A DNA stretch of 27,044 bases, taken from a virus. The translations under genes were made by a program, and so were the position numbers. Below the pieces are notes generated by a model. The model was given only the letters and a program-made list of their open reading frames with translations. It searched no databases and was not told where the DNA came from. Each line of letters opens with the position of its first letter. Within the stretch, counting starts at the first letter, position 1. The stretch spans positions 1 through 27,044 of IMG/VR virus record IMGVR_UViG_3300012950_000020. One strand, given 5' to 3'. Below, piece after piece: positions 1-6,896 of this stretch.

Positions 1-138
1 ACAGATTGGCTAGATGAACTTTCCACTTTCCCAGAAGCATGTGATCATGACGACCAAGTGGACTCCGCAACAGGAGCGTTTACACATTTAACAGGATTGG
101 GGTTGCCACAGCGCAAACGAGTCGCTATCGTTGTGTGA
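1..138 (+). CDS. terL: Terminase large subunit, C-terminal end (partial)
   Basis: Only the last 45 residues are present; the gene begins upstream of the window. Frame 1 ends in TGA at 136-138. The visible part reads WLDELSTFPEACDHDDQVDS, which matches the end of the RNase-H-fold nuclease domain of large terminases, where a conserved HDDxVDA-type motif supplies a metal-binding aspartate. The protein is the packaging motor ATPase and nuclease that cuts concatemeric DNA and pumps it into the prohead. The ATPase half cannot be checked here. It is followed by a recombination block rather than by portal and capsid genes, which is not the usual order. Confidence 0.85.
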   Translation, partial: TDWLDELSTFPEACDHDDQVDSATGAFTHLTGLGLPQRKRVAIVV

Positions 139-176
139 CGTAATACTAATAACTCTACTTACTAAACGGAGATACC

Positions 177-665
177 ATGAATTTGGAGAATGTAAATACT
201 CTTCGTCTTCTCATAGCTCAACTCGACGAGCGAGTAAAAGACATAGACGGAGATGCCCAGGAAGTTGCCAGCTTGGTCCTGGAGCTAAATATTGCAAAGA
301 TGGAATTAGCGACGGTTTACGATCAAGTCTCAGGACAACTGGGCAAACTAATGATCGATGACCCTCTAATCGAATTACGAAATGGAGCCCAAGTCGAACG
401 CAAGGTCGGATCAAGCCGCAAAGGTTGGAACCATAAAGATCTTGCAGGTGTCGTCATGGATCGCATCCAACAGTCGTCCATTGATATGGACACTGGAGAA
501 GTAGTCAAGTCCCCAAAGGAAATGGCTATGCAAATGCTTGACTATCTTGCACCTTCATATTGGAGGGTAGGAAAGTTAAATGAGATTGGTCTCAACGCCG
601 ATCTTTACTGTGAGCCGTCTGAACCTAAGACGAGCGTTATTGTTAGGAGGGGCGAAGCCCAATGA
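177..665 (+). CDS. Hypothetical phage protein upstream of the Rad52-like gene
   Basis: A 162-residue protein with a GGAG ribosome-binding site at 168-171 before ATG 177. The N-terminal half (about residues 1-60) is charged and predicted helical, possibly coiled coil. The middle holds a stretch GSSRKGWNHKDLAGVVMDRI followed by a helical segment, then a short C-terminal tail. From memory, proteins with this central stretch recur near recombination genes in actinophages, but I know no function. It is translationally coupled to the next gene: its TGA (663-665) overlaps the ATG at 662. Position suggests an accessory role in phage recombination or replication; this is inference only. Confidence 0.7.
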   Translation: MNLENVNTLRLLIAQLDERVKDIDGDAQEVASLVLELNIAKMELATVYDQVSGQLGKLMIDDPLIELRNGAQVERKVGSSRKGWNHKDLAGVVMDRIQQSSIDMDTGEVVKSPKEMAMQMLDYLAPSYWRVGKLNEIGLNADLYCEPSEPKTSVIVRRGEAQ

Positions 666-1321
666 GCGAGTTACTACAAAACCTTTCGGAACCTTTCCCG
701 CGTGAAGTTGAACGAAGCATGAAAAAGGGTGGGACTTCTCTCACTTACATTCCTGTTTCAGAAGTCATCACCCGCCTGAATACAGTTTTAGGAATTGAAA
801 ATTGGTCCTATGACGTTAAGGACTGTAGCCGTGATGCCTTAGACCCTGAATGGGTTATAGCTCATGTCACTTTAACCGCCATAATAGATGGTCATGCCGT
901 TTTCAAAGATGGCTTCGGCGGTCAAAAGATTAAACGGATGAAGAGTGGTGATCCTGTTGATCTCGGAGACGAGATGAAAGGTGCCGTTTCAGATGCCTTG
1001 AAGAAAGCCGCACAACATTTAGGTGTTGGTCTTTACCTTGCAAGATCCGATGAGTCGCTCCAACTGGAACAAGAAGAGGCAATTCTTGAATCTGTTGATC
1101 CTGCCGTTCAGAAAGCATGGGACAACTTTGTTTCACTAGCAGGAAGTTTGGATGAGGAAAAGAAAACGCAACTTAACGCATTTTGGGTTGAGCATTCTAG
1201 TGGTCGTCCAAAACCACAATTAACCACTGCAACTGTCGTAGATTTAACTGCTCTGTCGGAAGAGGCTATTCGTCTTTCTTTTGATGCAGAGTTTGTTGAA
1301 AACGACGAGCAAAGTGAGTGA
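662..1321 (+). CDS. Rad52/22-family single-strand annealing protein
   Basis: A 219-residue protein. The N-terminal 130 residues carry the Rad52-type signature: an early helix and strand region with TSLTYIPVSEVITRLNTVLG, a beta region around WVIAHVTLTAIIDG, and the diagnostic segment from D100 to about 126 (DLGDEMKGAVSDALKKAAQH followed by LGVGLYL). Family members anneal complementary single strands and drive recombination of phage DNA ends. The C-terminal 90 residues are acidic and less recognisable, as in many phage annealases where this part binds a single-strand binding protein. It starts at ATG 662 in an ATGA overlap with the previous gene. The Cas4-like nuclease two genes on is a likely partner that would make the single-stranded substrate. 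Confidence 0.85.
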   Translation: MSELLQNLSEPFPREVERSMKKGGTSLTYIPVSEVITRLNTVLGIENWSYDVKDCSRDALDPEWVIAHVTLTAIIDGHAVFKDGFGGQKIKRMKSGDPVDLGDEMKGAVSDALKKAAQHLGVGLYLARSDESLQLEQEEAILESVDPAVQKAWDNFVSLAGSLDEEKKTQLNAFWVEHSSGRPKPQLTTATVVDLTALSEEAIRLSFDAEFVENDEQSE

Positions 1322-1655
1322 TGGGGCGACCAAACGTAACGCCGCGATGCGGTTGGTTGAATCAAACGCAAAACCACACTTAAAAAGAGCAGCAAAATGG
1401 GCGATTCATCACATCGCTACAACATTTCCTTCTGACGTTCATTGGACAACGGATGCTGTTTTAGATCGATTAGATGATCAAGGGGTAAGCCTTCAAGACA
1501 ATCGTCTATTAGGACCTTTGATGAAAGCCGCTGAACGGGCTGGATTGATCGAACCTGTGGTTTGCCCAACATGTAGAAGAACGGAGACCGCCATGTCTAG
1601 TAGACCATCACGACATAAGGCTCCTCAACATTTATGGAGGTCGGTCGATGCTTGA
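1314..1655 (+). CDS. Small DNA-binding-like protein with CxxC motif
   Basis: The GTG at 1314 is chosen because it gives an 8-base overlap with the preceding stop (1319-1321); an upstream TTG/ATG at 1281/1284 would overlap the annealase gene by about 40 bases. The product has about 113 residues. It begins basic, has a helical central part with a segment like a winged-helix recognition region (WTTDAVLDRLDDQGVSLQDN), then CPTC, and ends with a basic tail RPSRHKAPQHLWRS. Small phage proteins of this plan often precede nuclease genes and may bind DNA. The ribosome-binding site is weak, so translation is probably coupled to the upstream gene. Function not established. Confidence 0.65.
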   Translation: MSDGATKRNAAMRLVESNAKPHLKRAAKWAIHHIATTFPSDVHWTTDAVLDRLDDQGVSLQDNRLLGPLMKAAERAGLIEPVVCPTCRRTETAMSSRPSRHKAPQHLWRSVDA

Positions 1656-2415
1656 AAAATTAGAAGCACCACCACATTTATCCCCATCTTCGATGGGTAC
1701 CTATAACCAGTGTCCGATGAAATTTCGGTTCAGCAAAATTGACAAACTACCTGATGAGCCTTCTGAGGCGACTCTACTTGGAAACCTTGTTCACGATGTT
1801 TGTGAACAGTTTTACATGTACGAACCTGATGAAAGAACTAAAGAATTAATTGTTCCTTTGTTTACGGAGGTTTGGGAATCGGGTAATTGGATAGAACGAA
1901 TCCATCCATATGTTATTGGTGATAAAAAAATTCGTGAATTCAAATGGCGTGCCGTTTGGTGTGTTGAAAATCTATGGAAAGTTGAAACCCCTAAAGACAT
2001 AGAACCGGAAGGTTTGGAATATAAATTAAATGGTGAATTGTCCGGTGTGAATCTTTTAGGTTTTATTGACCGCTATTCGCTCTCTGACAACAAGCTCGTT
2101 ATTAGTGACTATAAAACGGGCAAGGTGCCAAATCCAAAGTATGGTGGTGACAAGTTTCTACAACTCAAAATTTATGCTTCTTTAGCTAAAGAATTAGGAG
2201 TTGGGGAAACCGGAAAATTAGAATTATTGTACCTAAAAGATGGCGTAAAACTTGAACACGATTTCACTCAAAGTGATTACGATGAGACGGTTGAATACGT
2301 CACAAATACTAAAAAAGCTATAGAGGTTTCCTGTGAGACTCATGAATTTGACACTAATAAAACGGCTCTTTGTAACTGGTGTGCCTATAAATCAGAATGC
2401 CCTGCTTGGAGGTAG
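1648..2415 (+). CDS. Cas4/RecB-like PD-(D/E)XK nuclease with Fe-S cysteines
   Basis: A 255-residue protein with a strong GGAGG site at 1636-1640, 7 bases before ATG 1648. It carries the family pattern in order: LSPSSMGTYNQCPMKFRF with Cys22, an active-site His49 in LLGNLVHD, Asp141 in GFIDRY, the catalytic D154-Y-K156 in ISDYKTGK, QxxxY at 172-176 (QLKIY), and a C-terminal cluster C242, C245, C251. Cys22 plus these three form the 4Fe-4S site seen in Cas4 and AddB. Such enzymes are single-strand exonucleases; in phages without CRISPR they commonly act beside Rad52- or RecT-type annealases. No CRISPR array or other cas gene is in the window, so a recombination role is more likely than spacer acquisition. 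Confidence 0.88.
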   Translation: MLEKLEAPPHLSPSSMGTYNQCPMKFRFSKIDKLPDEPSEATLLGNLVHDVCEQFYMYEPDERTKELIVPLFTEVWESGNWIERIHPYVIGDKKIREFKWRAVWCVENLWKVETPKDIEPEGLEYKLNGELSGVNLLGFIDRYSLSDNKLVISDYKTGKVPNPKYGGDKFLQLKIYASLAKELGVGETGKLELLYLKDGVKLEHDFTQSDYDETVEYVTNTKKAIEVSCETHEFDTNKTALCNWCAYKSECPAWR

Positions 2416-2417
2416 AC

Positions 2418-2921
2418 GTGCAGTTAACAGATGAAGCTTTCGCCCAATTGGTGGCGGAAGAAGTAAAAAATAAGTTATCTCCTGAACAGCGAGAAACTTT
2501 ATTGAACTCAACACATTGGGATAGATGGATGCGAGCATTAAATGCTCTTGCTGAAAATCTTCAATCTCAAATAGAGAGTATTGAAATGGATGCAGAGTCG
2601 GATGCGAATCGCTATACCGCTTTAGGTCGAGAAGGAAAAAAGTTAGCCAGAGAAGCAGAAAATGCTTATGCATCCAAAAGAGCAAAGATTGAACGTTTCA
2701 AGTTTCATGTTGACAAACGCTTAGACCAAGTAATGGGAATGATCCAAACGGGTAAGCCCATTGATATGAATCCATTTGAGTCAGCCAACTTTTATCGACG
2801 CGCAATTTCCAAACATAGGGAATTGATGAACACTTACGATCTTGAAGACACCGCTATAGATCGTGCCCTATGGGCGGCGTTGGAAAACAAGTGGGACTTC
2901 GATGAGGTGACCACTGTATGA
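2418..2921 (+). CDS. Hypothetical helical protein
   Basis: The GTG at 2418 is preferred over ATG 2397 because GGAGG at 2408-2412 sits 5 bases upstream, and it starts just after the previous stop (2413-2415). The 167-residue product is almost entirely charged and predicted alpha-helical. The stretch from about residue 45 to 100 (rich in Glu, Ala, Lys, Arg) looks like a coiled coil. There are no cysteines or catalytic motifs. The stop overlaps the HNH gene in an ATGA. It is probably an accessory factor of the recombination block, but I do not recognise the family. Confidence 0.75.
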   Translation: MQLTDEAFAQLVAEEVKNKLSPEQRETLLNSTHWDRWMRALNALAENLQSQIESIEMDAESDANRYTALGREGKKLAREAENAYASKRAKIERFKFHVDKRLDQVMGMIQTGKPIDMNPFESANFYRRAISKHRELMNTYDLEDTAIDRALWAALENKWDFDEVTTV

Positions 2922-3316
2922 AACGCAAGAAACCGATGAAGCGTAGCGGACCCCTTAAGCGCAATACTCCGTTAAAGAGGACAAGTTCACTTAAGAGGAC
3001 GGGTTCTCTTAAACCACGCAGTAAAAAGACTCAACAGAAATATGTTGAACGTCGTAAGGTGGTTGCTCGTCTTTTAGAGGAGCGACCATATTGTGAAGCG
3101 TGCCCTGTTTGGGCAAAGCATGATGAGGTTACGCTTTATAAGCGAAATGCCAGTGTTGATATTCATGAATTAAAACGACGCTCTCAGGGTGGATCAATTC
3201 TGGATGAAGAAAATCTTATGGCTGTTTGTCGTGAGTGTCATGATCGCATAGGACGAGAACCAGCTTTGTCCATAGAACTTGGATTAGCGGTACATGGATG
3301 GTGGCAAAAACCATGA
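2918..3316 (+). CDS. HNH endonuclease with Lys-Arg repeat N-terminus
   Basis: A 132-residue protein. Residues 1-35 are a run of short basic repeats of the type PLKR/SLKR, probably binding DNA nonspecifically. The HNH fold follows: zinc-binding pair C59/C62 (CEAC), catalytic region H83-E84 (VDIHELKRRSQGG), then C104/C107 with H108 (CRECHDRIG). These enzymes nick or cut DNA with one metal ion. Small phage HNH proteins with this basic leader often lie near terminase or recombination genes and can assist packaging cuts. The gene is embedded in a coupled operon (ATGA overlaps on both sides), which argues for a phage function rather than a free-standing homing endonuclease, though homing cannot be excluded. 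Confidence 0.88.
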   Translation: MKRKKPMKRSGPLKRNTPLKRTSSLKRTGSLKPRSKKTQQKYVERRKVVARLLEERPYCEACPVWAKHDEVTLYKRNASVDIHELKRRSQGGSILDEENLMAVCRECHDRIGREPALSIELGLAVHGWWQKP

Positions 3317-3855
3317 GGTTTATGGGTCTGGATTTGTCGCTTACCTCCACAGGGTATTCCTGTGACGGAGATACAGGTACGATCGCAGTCAAAACTAAAG
3401 GGGTTGAACGTCTTTTCAATATCCGTGATGAAGTGATGCTTGCTTGTCGTGAACATCGACCTGATGTTGTTGTTATTGAAGGTTACGCATTTTCGTCAAG
3501 AGCGAGCCATGCCCATTCGATTGGTGAATTAGGTGGCGTGATTCGTATTGCCCTCTATGAAAACAGTTTTGTTTTTGTAGAGATTCCTCCCACTTGTCGA
3601 GCAAAGTTTGCTACTGGTCGAGGGAACGCATCTAAAACTGAAGTGGTATCCGCCATCTCCGCTAGGACTGGAAAGACGTGGATTGGTAAAGGTGCAGATG
3701 ATGAATGCGATGCGTGGATTCTTGAACAAATGGGTCGAACTCAATTCGGATTTTCCGATTACGAATGGCCTATAAAAAACTTAGAGTCTTTAGCGGGCGT
3801 TGACTGGATACCCGCTTATGGGAAGTTAAACGAGAAGGAGCAAAATGAATTATAG
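3313..3855 (+). CDS. RuvC-like Holliday-junction resolvase
   Basis: ATG 3313 is selected over the upstream ATG 3298 because it forms an ATGA overlap with the HNH stop and begins directly at the first beta strand (MRFMGLDLSLTSTG). In this 180-residue reading the RNase-H/RuvC acidic residues fall at D7 (GLDLS), E56 (VVIEGYAF) and D130/D133 (ADDECDAWIL), the expected order and spacing. The family cuts four-way or branched junctions made by recombination or replication. It completes the block of annealase, exonuclease and HNH enzyme, and would resolve branched concatemers before packaging. Confidence 0.85.
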   Translation: MRFMGLDLSLTSTGYSCDGDTGTIAVKTKGVERLFNIRDEVMLACREHRPDVVVIEGYAFSSRASHAHSIGELGGVIRIALYENSFVFVEIPPTCRAKFATGRGNASKTEVVSAISARTGKTWIGKGADDECDAWILEQMGRTQFGFSDYEWPIKNLESLAGVDWIPAYGKLNEKEQNEL

Positions 3856-4192
3856 AACCTCTCCTATTAGTCAAGTCGATATTGAGAATCATCTTTTAAG
3901 ATTGATTGATGAGTTAGAAAGTGAAACTGAAGCATTCGAAGCTCTCGCTGAAGATCACGCAAAAAAAGAAGCCGCATATAAATCATCTTGGGCAAAAGAA
4001 TATTTATCAGCTAAAGGTTCGATTAAAGAAAGAGAATCTTGGGCCGACTACAAGTTGGCAGATGAACAGTATTTCTTCAAGATGGCTGAAGCTTTATTGA
4101 AGTCCAAACGTGAAAAGCTTCAGTCATTACGAACGGCTATAGATGCCATGAGAACGTTAAACGCAAATGTAAGGGTGCAGGTGGGGCCATGA
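3845..4192 (+). CDS. Hypothetical coiled-coil protein
   Basis: A 115-residue protein starting at ATG 3845 with GAAGGAG just upstream; it overlaps the end of the resolvase gene by 11 bases in another frame. Residues about 10-100 are highly charged with heptad-like spacing of hydrophobic residues, so one long helix or coiled coil is likely. No catalytic motif is visible. It is coupled to the ParB-like gene by an ATGA overlap at 4189-4192. Function unknown. Confidence 0.7.
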   Translation: MNYRTSPISQVDIENHLLRLIDELESETEAFEALAEDHAKKEAAYKSSWAKEYLSAKGSIKERESWADYKLADEQYFFKMAEALLKSKREKLQSLRTAIDAMRTLNANVRVQVGP

Positions 4193-4971
4193 CAGACAAC
4201 CATAAAGTTCACGAATCACTTAGTGATCTATTAGTTCCATTAAGTGATTTACAACCTTTGGAAAATAATCCAAGAGTAGGAAATATTGATGCAATTGTCG
4301 CATCATATGATGAATTCGGGCAGGTTAAACCTATTGTTATCCGCCCTAATAAGGACGACAAGGCAACTGTTATTGCCGGTAACCACCAAGTCCAAGCCGC
4401 AAAAAAACTTGGGTGGACTCATATTGCAGCCGTCCCCTTTGACGGAGACGACAAGCGAGCCGTTGCGTTTGCTTTGGCTGACAACCGGACGATGGAATTA
4501 GGACATACCGATACTGCTAGAGCCGCTGACATGATTTTAGAAGTCGTAGACGAGTACAACGATTTAATGGATGGACTTCTTTGGGATGACTTTGAAATCG
4601 CCCTATATGAAGAGCACGCTGAAAACGCCGCTGAGCGTGAGGGTGGTTCAACCACGTTCATTCGACCAGAAATTATTGAACCAACAAACGATGCTTTAGA
4701 TTCATTAGTTCAAGAAGATGAAGATGGTGAAAGAAAGATAGTTGCAGACGGCGATGTTGACCATAATGAAATTGCCGTAAAGGGAAGCACTGTTACTTCA
4801 CAGGGAGCATCACCTAAAGCAGTTGTTCAGTACACATTGGTGTTCGATGATCCTGCTCAGCAAAAAGAATGGTACGAATTTATTAGATGGCTTCGCTCTC
4901 AGCCCGCCTATGACGGTGAGACGACTGCCGAAAAACTTATGTCTTTTGTTGAGGCCCATTCAGAATTATGA
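4189..4971 (+). CDS. ParB/Srx-fold protein (IbrB-like), first of two
   Basis: A 260-residue protein. Residues 14-105 have the ParB N-terminal fold: LVPLSDLQPLENNPR with N27-P28-R29, a GQVKPIVIRP strand, the nucleotide/catalytic-loop equivalent ATVIAGNHQVQAAKKLG (G64-N65-H66-Q67 in place of the usual GxRR/GHHR), then ALADNRTMELG. Proteins of this fold include chromosome-segregation CTPases, nucleases and sulfiredoxin; phage members are poorly characterised. The middle is acidic, and the last 55 residues (from about VVQYTLVFDDPAQQKEWYEF) form a separate small domain common in phage ParB-like proteins. ATGA overlaps couple it to genes on both sides. The adjacent PP-loop gene reproduces the IbrB/IbrA pairing known from E. 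coli, so joint action is likely. Confidence 0.8.
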   Translation: MTDNHKVHESLSDLLVPLSDLQPLENNPRVGNIDAIVASYDEFGQVKPIVIRPNKDDKATVIAGNHQVQAAKKLGWTHIAAVPFDGDDKRAVAFALADNRTMELGHTDTARAADMILEVVDEYNDLMDGLLWDDFEIALYEEHAENAAEREGGSTTFIRPEIIEPTNDALDSLVQEDEDGERKIVADGDVDHNEIAVKGSTVTSQGASPKAVVQYTLVFDDPAQQKEWYEFIRWLRSQPAYDGETTAEKLMSFVEAHSEL

Positions 4972-6095
4972 CCCGTCAAAGAATGTTTCTCGACATCTCT
5001 TGTGTCGATGCCGCACGCCAACGAATACGTCACGTTTATGACACTTTTGACACAGTGTGCGTGCAGTTCTCTGGAGGGAAAGACAGCACGGCAGTTCTTT
5101 ATTTAGCTAAAGAAATTCATGAAGAGCGTGGGTTAGGGCCAGTCAAGGTCATCTTTAGGGATGAGGAAATGGTTAGCCCTCTCGTTCTTGAATATGTTGA
5201 AATGGTTAGAGATTTCGACTGGGTTGACATGGAATGGTATTGCCTCCCATATGGCGGAGAGGTTTGGGTTCTTGGACGACGACAACCCGTAGTGCTTTGG
5301 GGTGACTATCGAAAACAGCAAGATCGATGGGTTCGTGAAATGCCTGAAGGGGCGATTACAGCCGAATCGTTTGGATTAGAAGCAGGTGAGCCGCTACCTG
5401 AAGCTGTTGATTTTTACACAATGCAAGGCAAGCAAGGAAGCGTTGCTTTTATTACTGGTGTGCGAGCGGCAGAGTCAATGATTCGTTACCGCTCTTTGGT
5501 TCAAAAACTTCATGAAAATTATATTGTTACCCCTTATGGGTTGAAGCGTGGCACGCCTTTGAAGTTTGCGAAAGTTATTTATGATTGGAACGTAAATGAT
5601 GTTTTCAAATTCATAACAGAAGAACATGATGCTCCCTATTGTGAATATTACGACAGAGCCGCTTTAACAGGTTCTAATACACGAGTCGGTATTCCACTTC
5701 ACTCTGTCGCTATTAGACGTATCGGAGATGTTGTTGCTACGGAACCAGATTTTTATGATCGCTTGTATGAATGTTTCCCTCAGATCGACGCACAGCGTCG
5801 CTGGTGGCCCGACTTTGCTATAGAGCAATTGATTGAAAGTTATGCCGAGCGAGGTTGGGATGGCGTCACGGACGTCATAAACGATTACATGATTGGTGAC
5901 TCTAAGTTGCGTAGGGCTAAGGCTTATACTGCGGAATTCAGAAAGAAGCATGCGTTAGACCCACACTCTTATCCAATTAACTGGTTGATTAGAAATCTTT
6001 TATTAAACGAACTCACTACAACATCGGCTTCCCCTGTGGGACCGAAAACTAGGGCTCACACGTTGAGACAGAAAGCAGCGGAGGAAGCTTCATGA
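4968..6095 (+). CDS. PP-loop ATPase of the 'PAPS reductase' fold, IbrA-like
   Basis: A 375-residue protein. The PP-loop SGGKDST is at residues 35-41, after a short helix and strand (YDTFDTVCVQF), and marks an N-type ATP pyrophosphatase that adenylates a substrate. Downstream are FITGVRAAESMIRYRS (a substrate-binding region seen in PAPS reductase-fold proteins), IYDWNVNDVFKFI, and YYDRAALTGSNTRVGIPLHS, a pattern of IbrA/DUF3440-type proteins. The C-terminal ECGLH catalytic motif of true CysH is absent, so sulfate assimilation is not supported. It lies between two ParB-like genes with ATGA overlaps on both sides. Possible roles, all inference, include thiolation or other modification of nucleic acid, or regulation as reported for E. 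coli IbrA/IbrB. Confidence 0.82.
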   Translation: MTRQRMFLDISCVDAARQRIRHVYDTFDTVCVQFSGGKDSTAVLYLAKEIHEERGLGPVKVIFRDEEMVSPLVLEYVEMVRDFDWVDMEWYCLPYGGEVWVLGRRQPVVLWGDYRKQQDRWVREMPEGAITAESFGLEAGEPLPEAVDFYTMQGKQGSVAFITGVRAAESMIRYRSLVQKLHENYIVTPYGLKRGTPLKFAKVIYDWNVNDVFKFITEEHDAPYCEYYDRAALTGSNTRVGIPLHSVAIRRIGDVVATEPDFYDRLYECFPQIDAQRRWWPDFAIEQLIESYAERGWDGVTDVINDYMIGDSKLRRAKAYTAEFRKKHALDPHSYPINWLIRNLLLNELTTTSASPVGPKTRAHTLRQKAAEEAS

Positions 6096-6643
6096 ATATA
6101 GAACAATGTTCTTTAGATGAATTAAACGTTCCAGAGTGGAATGCTACATACATTCTTAGACCGGATTTATTAGTGCTCACATCTTCACTTATGGATTACG
6201 GAGTTCTTTCCCCTTTGGTTGTTCAAAAGGATGGAATGAATGTCATAGATGGCTCTCAAAGATTGCAGGTAATGAGAGGCAATAAGTATTTATCGGAAAA
6301 ATTTGCTGATGGTGTGCCTGTTCAAATAATTGATTGTGGTGACACGGAAGCGATGGCTTTGCATATTCAATTAAATCGTGGACGCGGGAACATTGTCGCC
6401 CACAAACTTTCCCGAATCGTAAAACAGTTAAAACGGTCTAAAGCATTTTCTGTAGAAGATTTTGTAAGTCGCTTTTCAATGAAAGGTGACGAACTCGAAT
6501 TAATGTTAGATGGTTCGATTATCAAGCATCGTAAAGTTCCTAATCATAGGTATTCAATGGCATGGGTTCCGGTTGAAGCTCCACCTGGAACAGTTGAGAA
6601 AAAAGAACCTAAAACCGAAAAACCACCTGGTCCTGATAGGTGA
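6092..6643 (+). CDS. ParB-like protein, second of two
   Basis: A 183-residue protein. Its N-terminal half is ParB-like: CSLDELNVPEWNATYILRPD, GVLSPLVVQKDG, then VIDGSQRLQVMRG (residues 51-63, equivalent to the VIDGHHR loop), and ALHIQLNRGRGNI. The centre (about 100-150) is helical and could contain a helix-turn-helix (RIVKQLKRSKAFSVEDFVSR). The tail is Pro/Lys/Glu-rich and probably disordered. It shares little sequence with the first ParB-like protein apart from the fold, so the two are not a recent duplication. It is the last gene of the coupled series, ending at TGA 6641-6643 just before a probable promoter region. Confidence 0.75.
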   Translation: MNIEQCSLDELNVPEWNATYILRPDLLVLTSSLMDYGVLSPLVVQKDGMNVIDGSQRLQVMRGNKYLSEKFADGVPVQIIDCGDTEAMALHIQLNRGRGNIVAHKLSRIVKQLKRSKAFSVEDFVSRFSMKGDELELMLDGSIIKHRKVPNHRYSMAWVPVEAPPGTVEKKEPKTEKPPGPDR

Positions 6644-6713
6644 CAATTACCGGCTATATACTGTAAGGCCCTAGTGCTACACTAGACTAGAACGTATCTA
6701 GGAAGGTGTAATT
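6644..6713 (+). promoter_or_regulatory. Intermodule region, probable promoter
   Basis: This 70-base gap is the first real break after a long series of overlapping genes and lies where recombination genes give way to virion genes. It holds two -10-like boxes, TATACT at 6657-6662 and TACACT at 6678-6683, and the repeated element CTAG (in ACTAGACTAG and TATCTAGG). No convincing -35 box is visible. GGAAGG at 6701-6706 is the ribosome-binding site of the following gene. A promoter is likely from position; the exact start is uncertain. Confidence 0.4.
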
Positions 6714-6887
6714 ATGCCCTCACCCGGTAGAGGAAGAGAATTCGGTTTTCGACGAGCAGGACGACTTCGTCGAAGTATTCGTAATGTTTTGCGTGCCCGT
6801 GAAGCTCGTGGTAGACGTGGTCGTTTAGCCACTGGTCGTGTGCGAGATATTATTCGTGGTAGAGACCGTGGCGGCGTTATCAGATAG
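6714..6887 (+). CDS. Very arginine-rich 57-residue protein
   Basis: ATG 6714 has GGAAGG 7 bases upstream and the frame runs to TAG at 6885-6887. Of 57 residues 20 are Arg and none is Lys, spread evenly as RGR, RRAGR, RGRRGR, with Gly and small hydrophobic residues between. It mixes AGA, CGA and CGT codons and avoids Lys codons, so the bias is at the protein level rather than composition. No fold is recognised; it resembles protamine-like or nucleic-acid-condensing peptides. It directly precedes the head-tail connector (9-base gap, whose GGAG overlaps the end), so a virion or packaging role is possible. Alternative: an RNA-binding regulator. Confidence 0.7.
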   Translation: MPSPGRGREFGFRRAGRLRRSIRNVLRAREARGRRGRLATGRVRDIIRGRDRGGVIR

Positions 6888-6896
6888 GAGCTATAA

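Noticed and set aside
1281-1313. Upstream TTG/ATG start for the small CxxC protein
   Set aside because: Would overlap the annealase gene by about 40 bases; GTG 1314 gives a short coupling overlap.
1648-2415. CRISPR adaptation gene cas4
   Set aside because: No repeats with regular spacers and no other cas genes are present; phage recombination context explains it.
2918-3316. Free-standing homing endonuclease
   Set aside because: The gene is coupled by ATGA at both ends in an operon and carries a basic N-terminus typical of phage resident HNH proteins; not fully excluded.
4968-6095. Auxiliary sulfur-assimilation gene (cysH)
   Set aside because: The PP-loop is present but the C-terminal ECGLH motif of PAPS reductase is absent, and the ParB neighbours fit an IbrA-type protein better.
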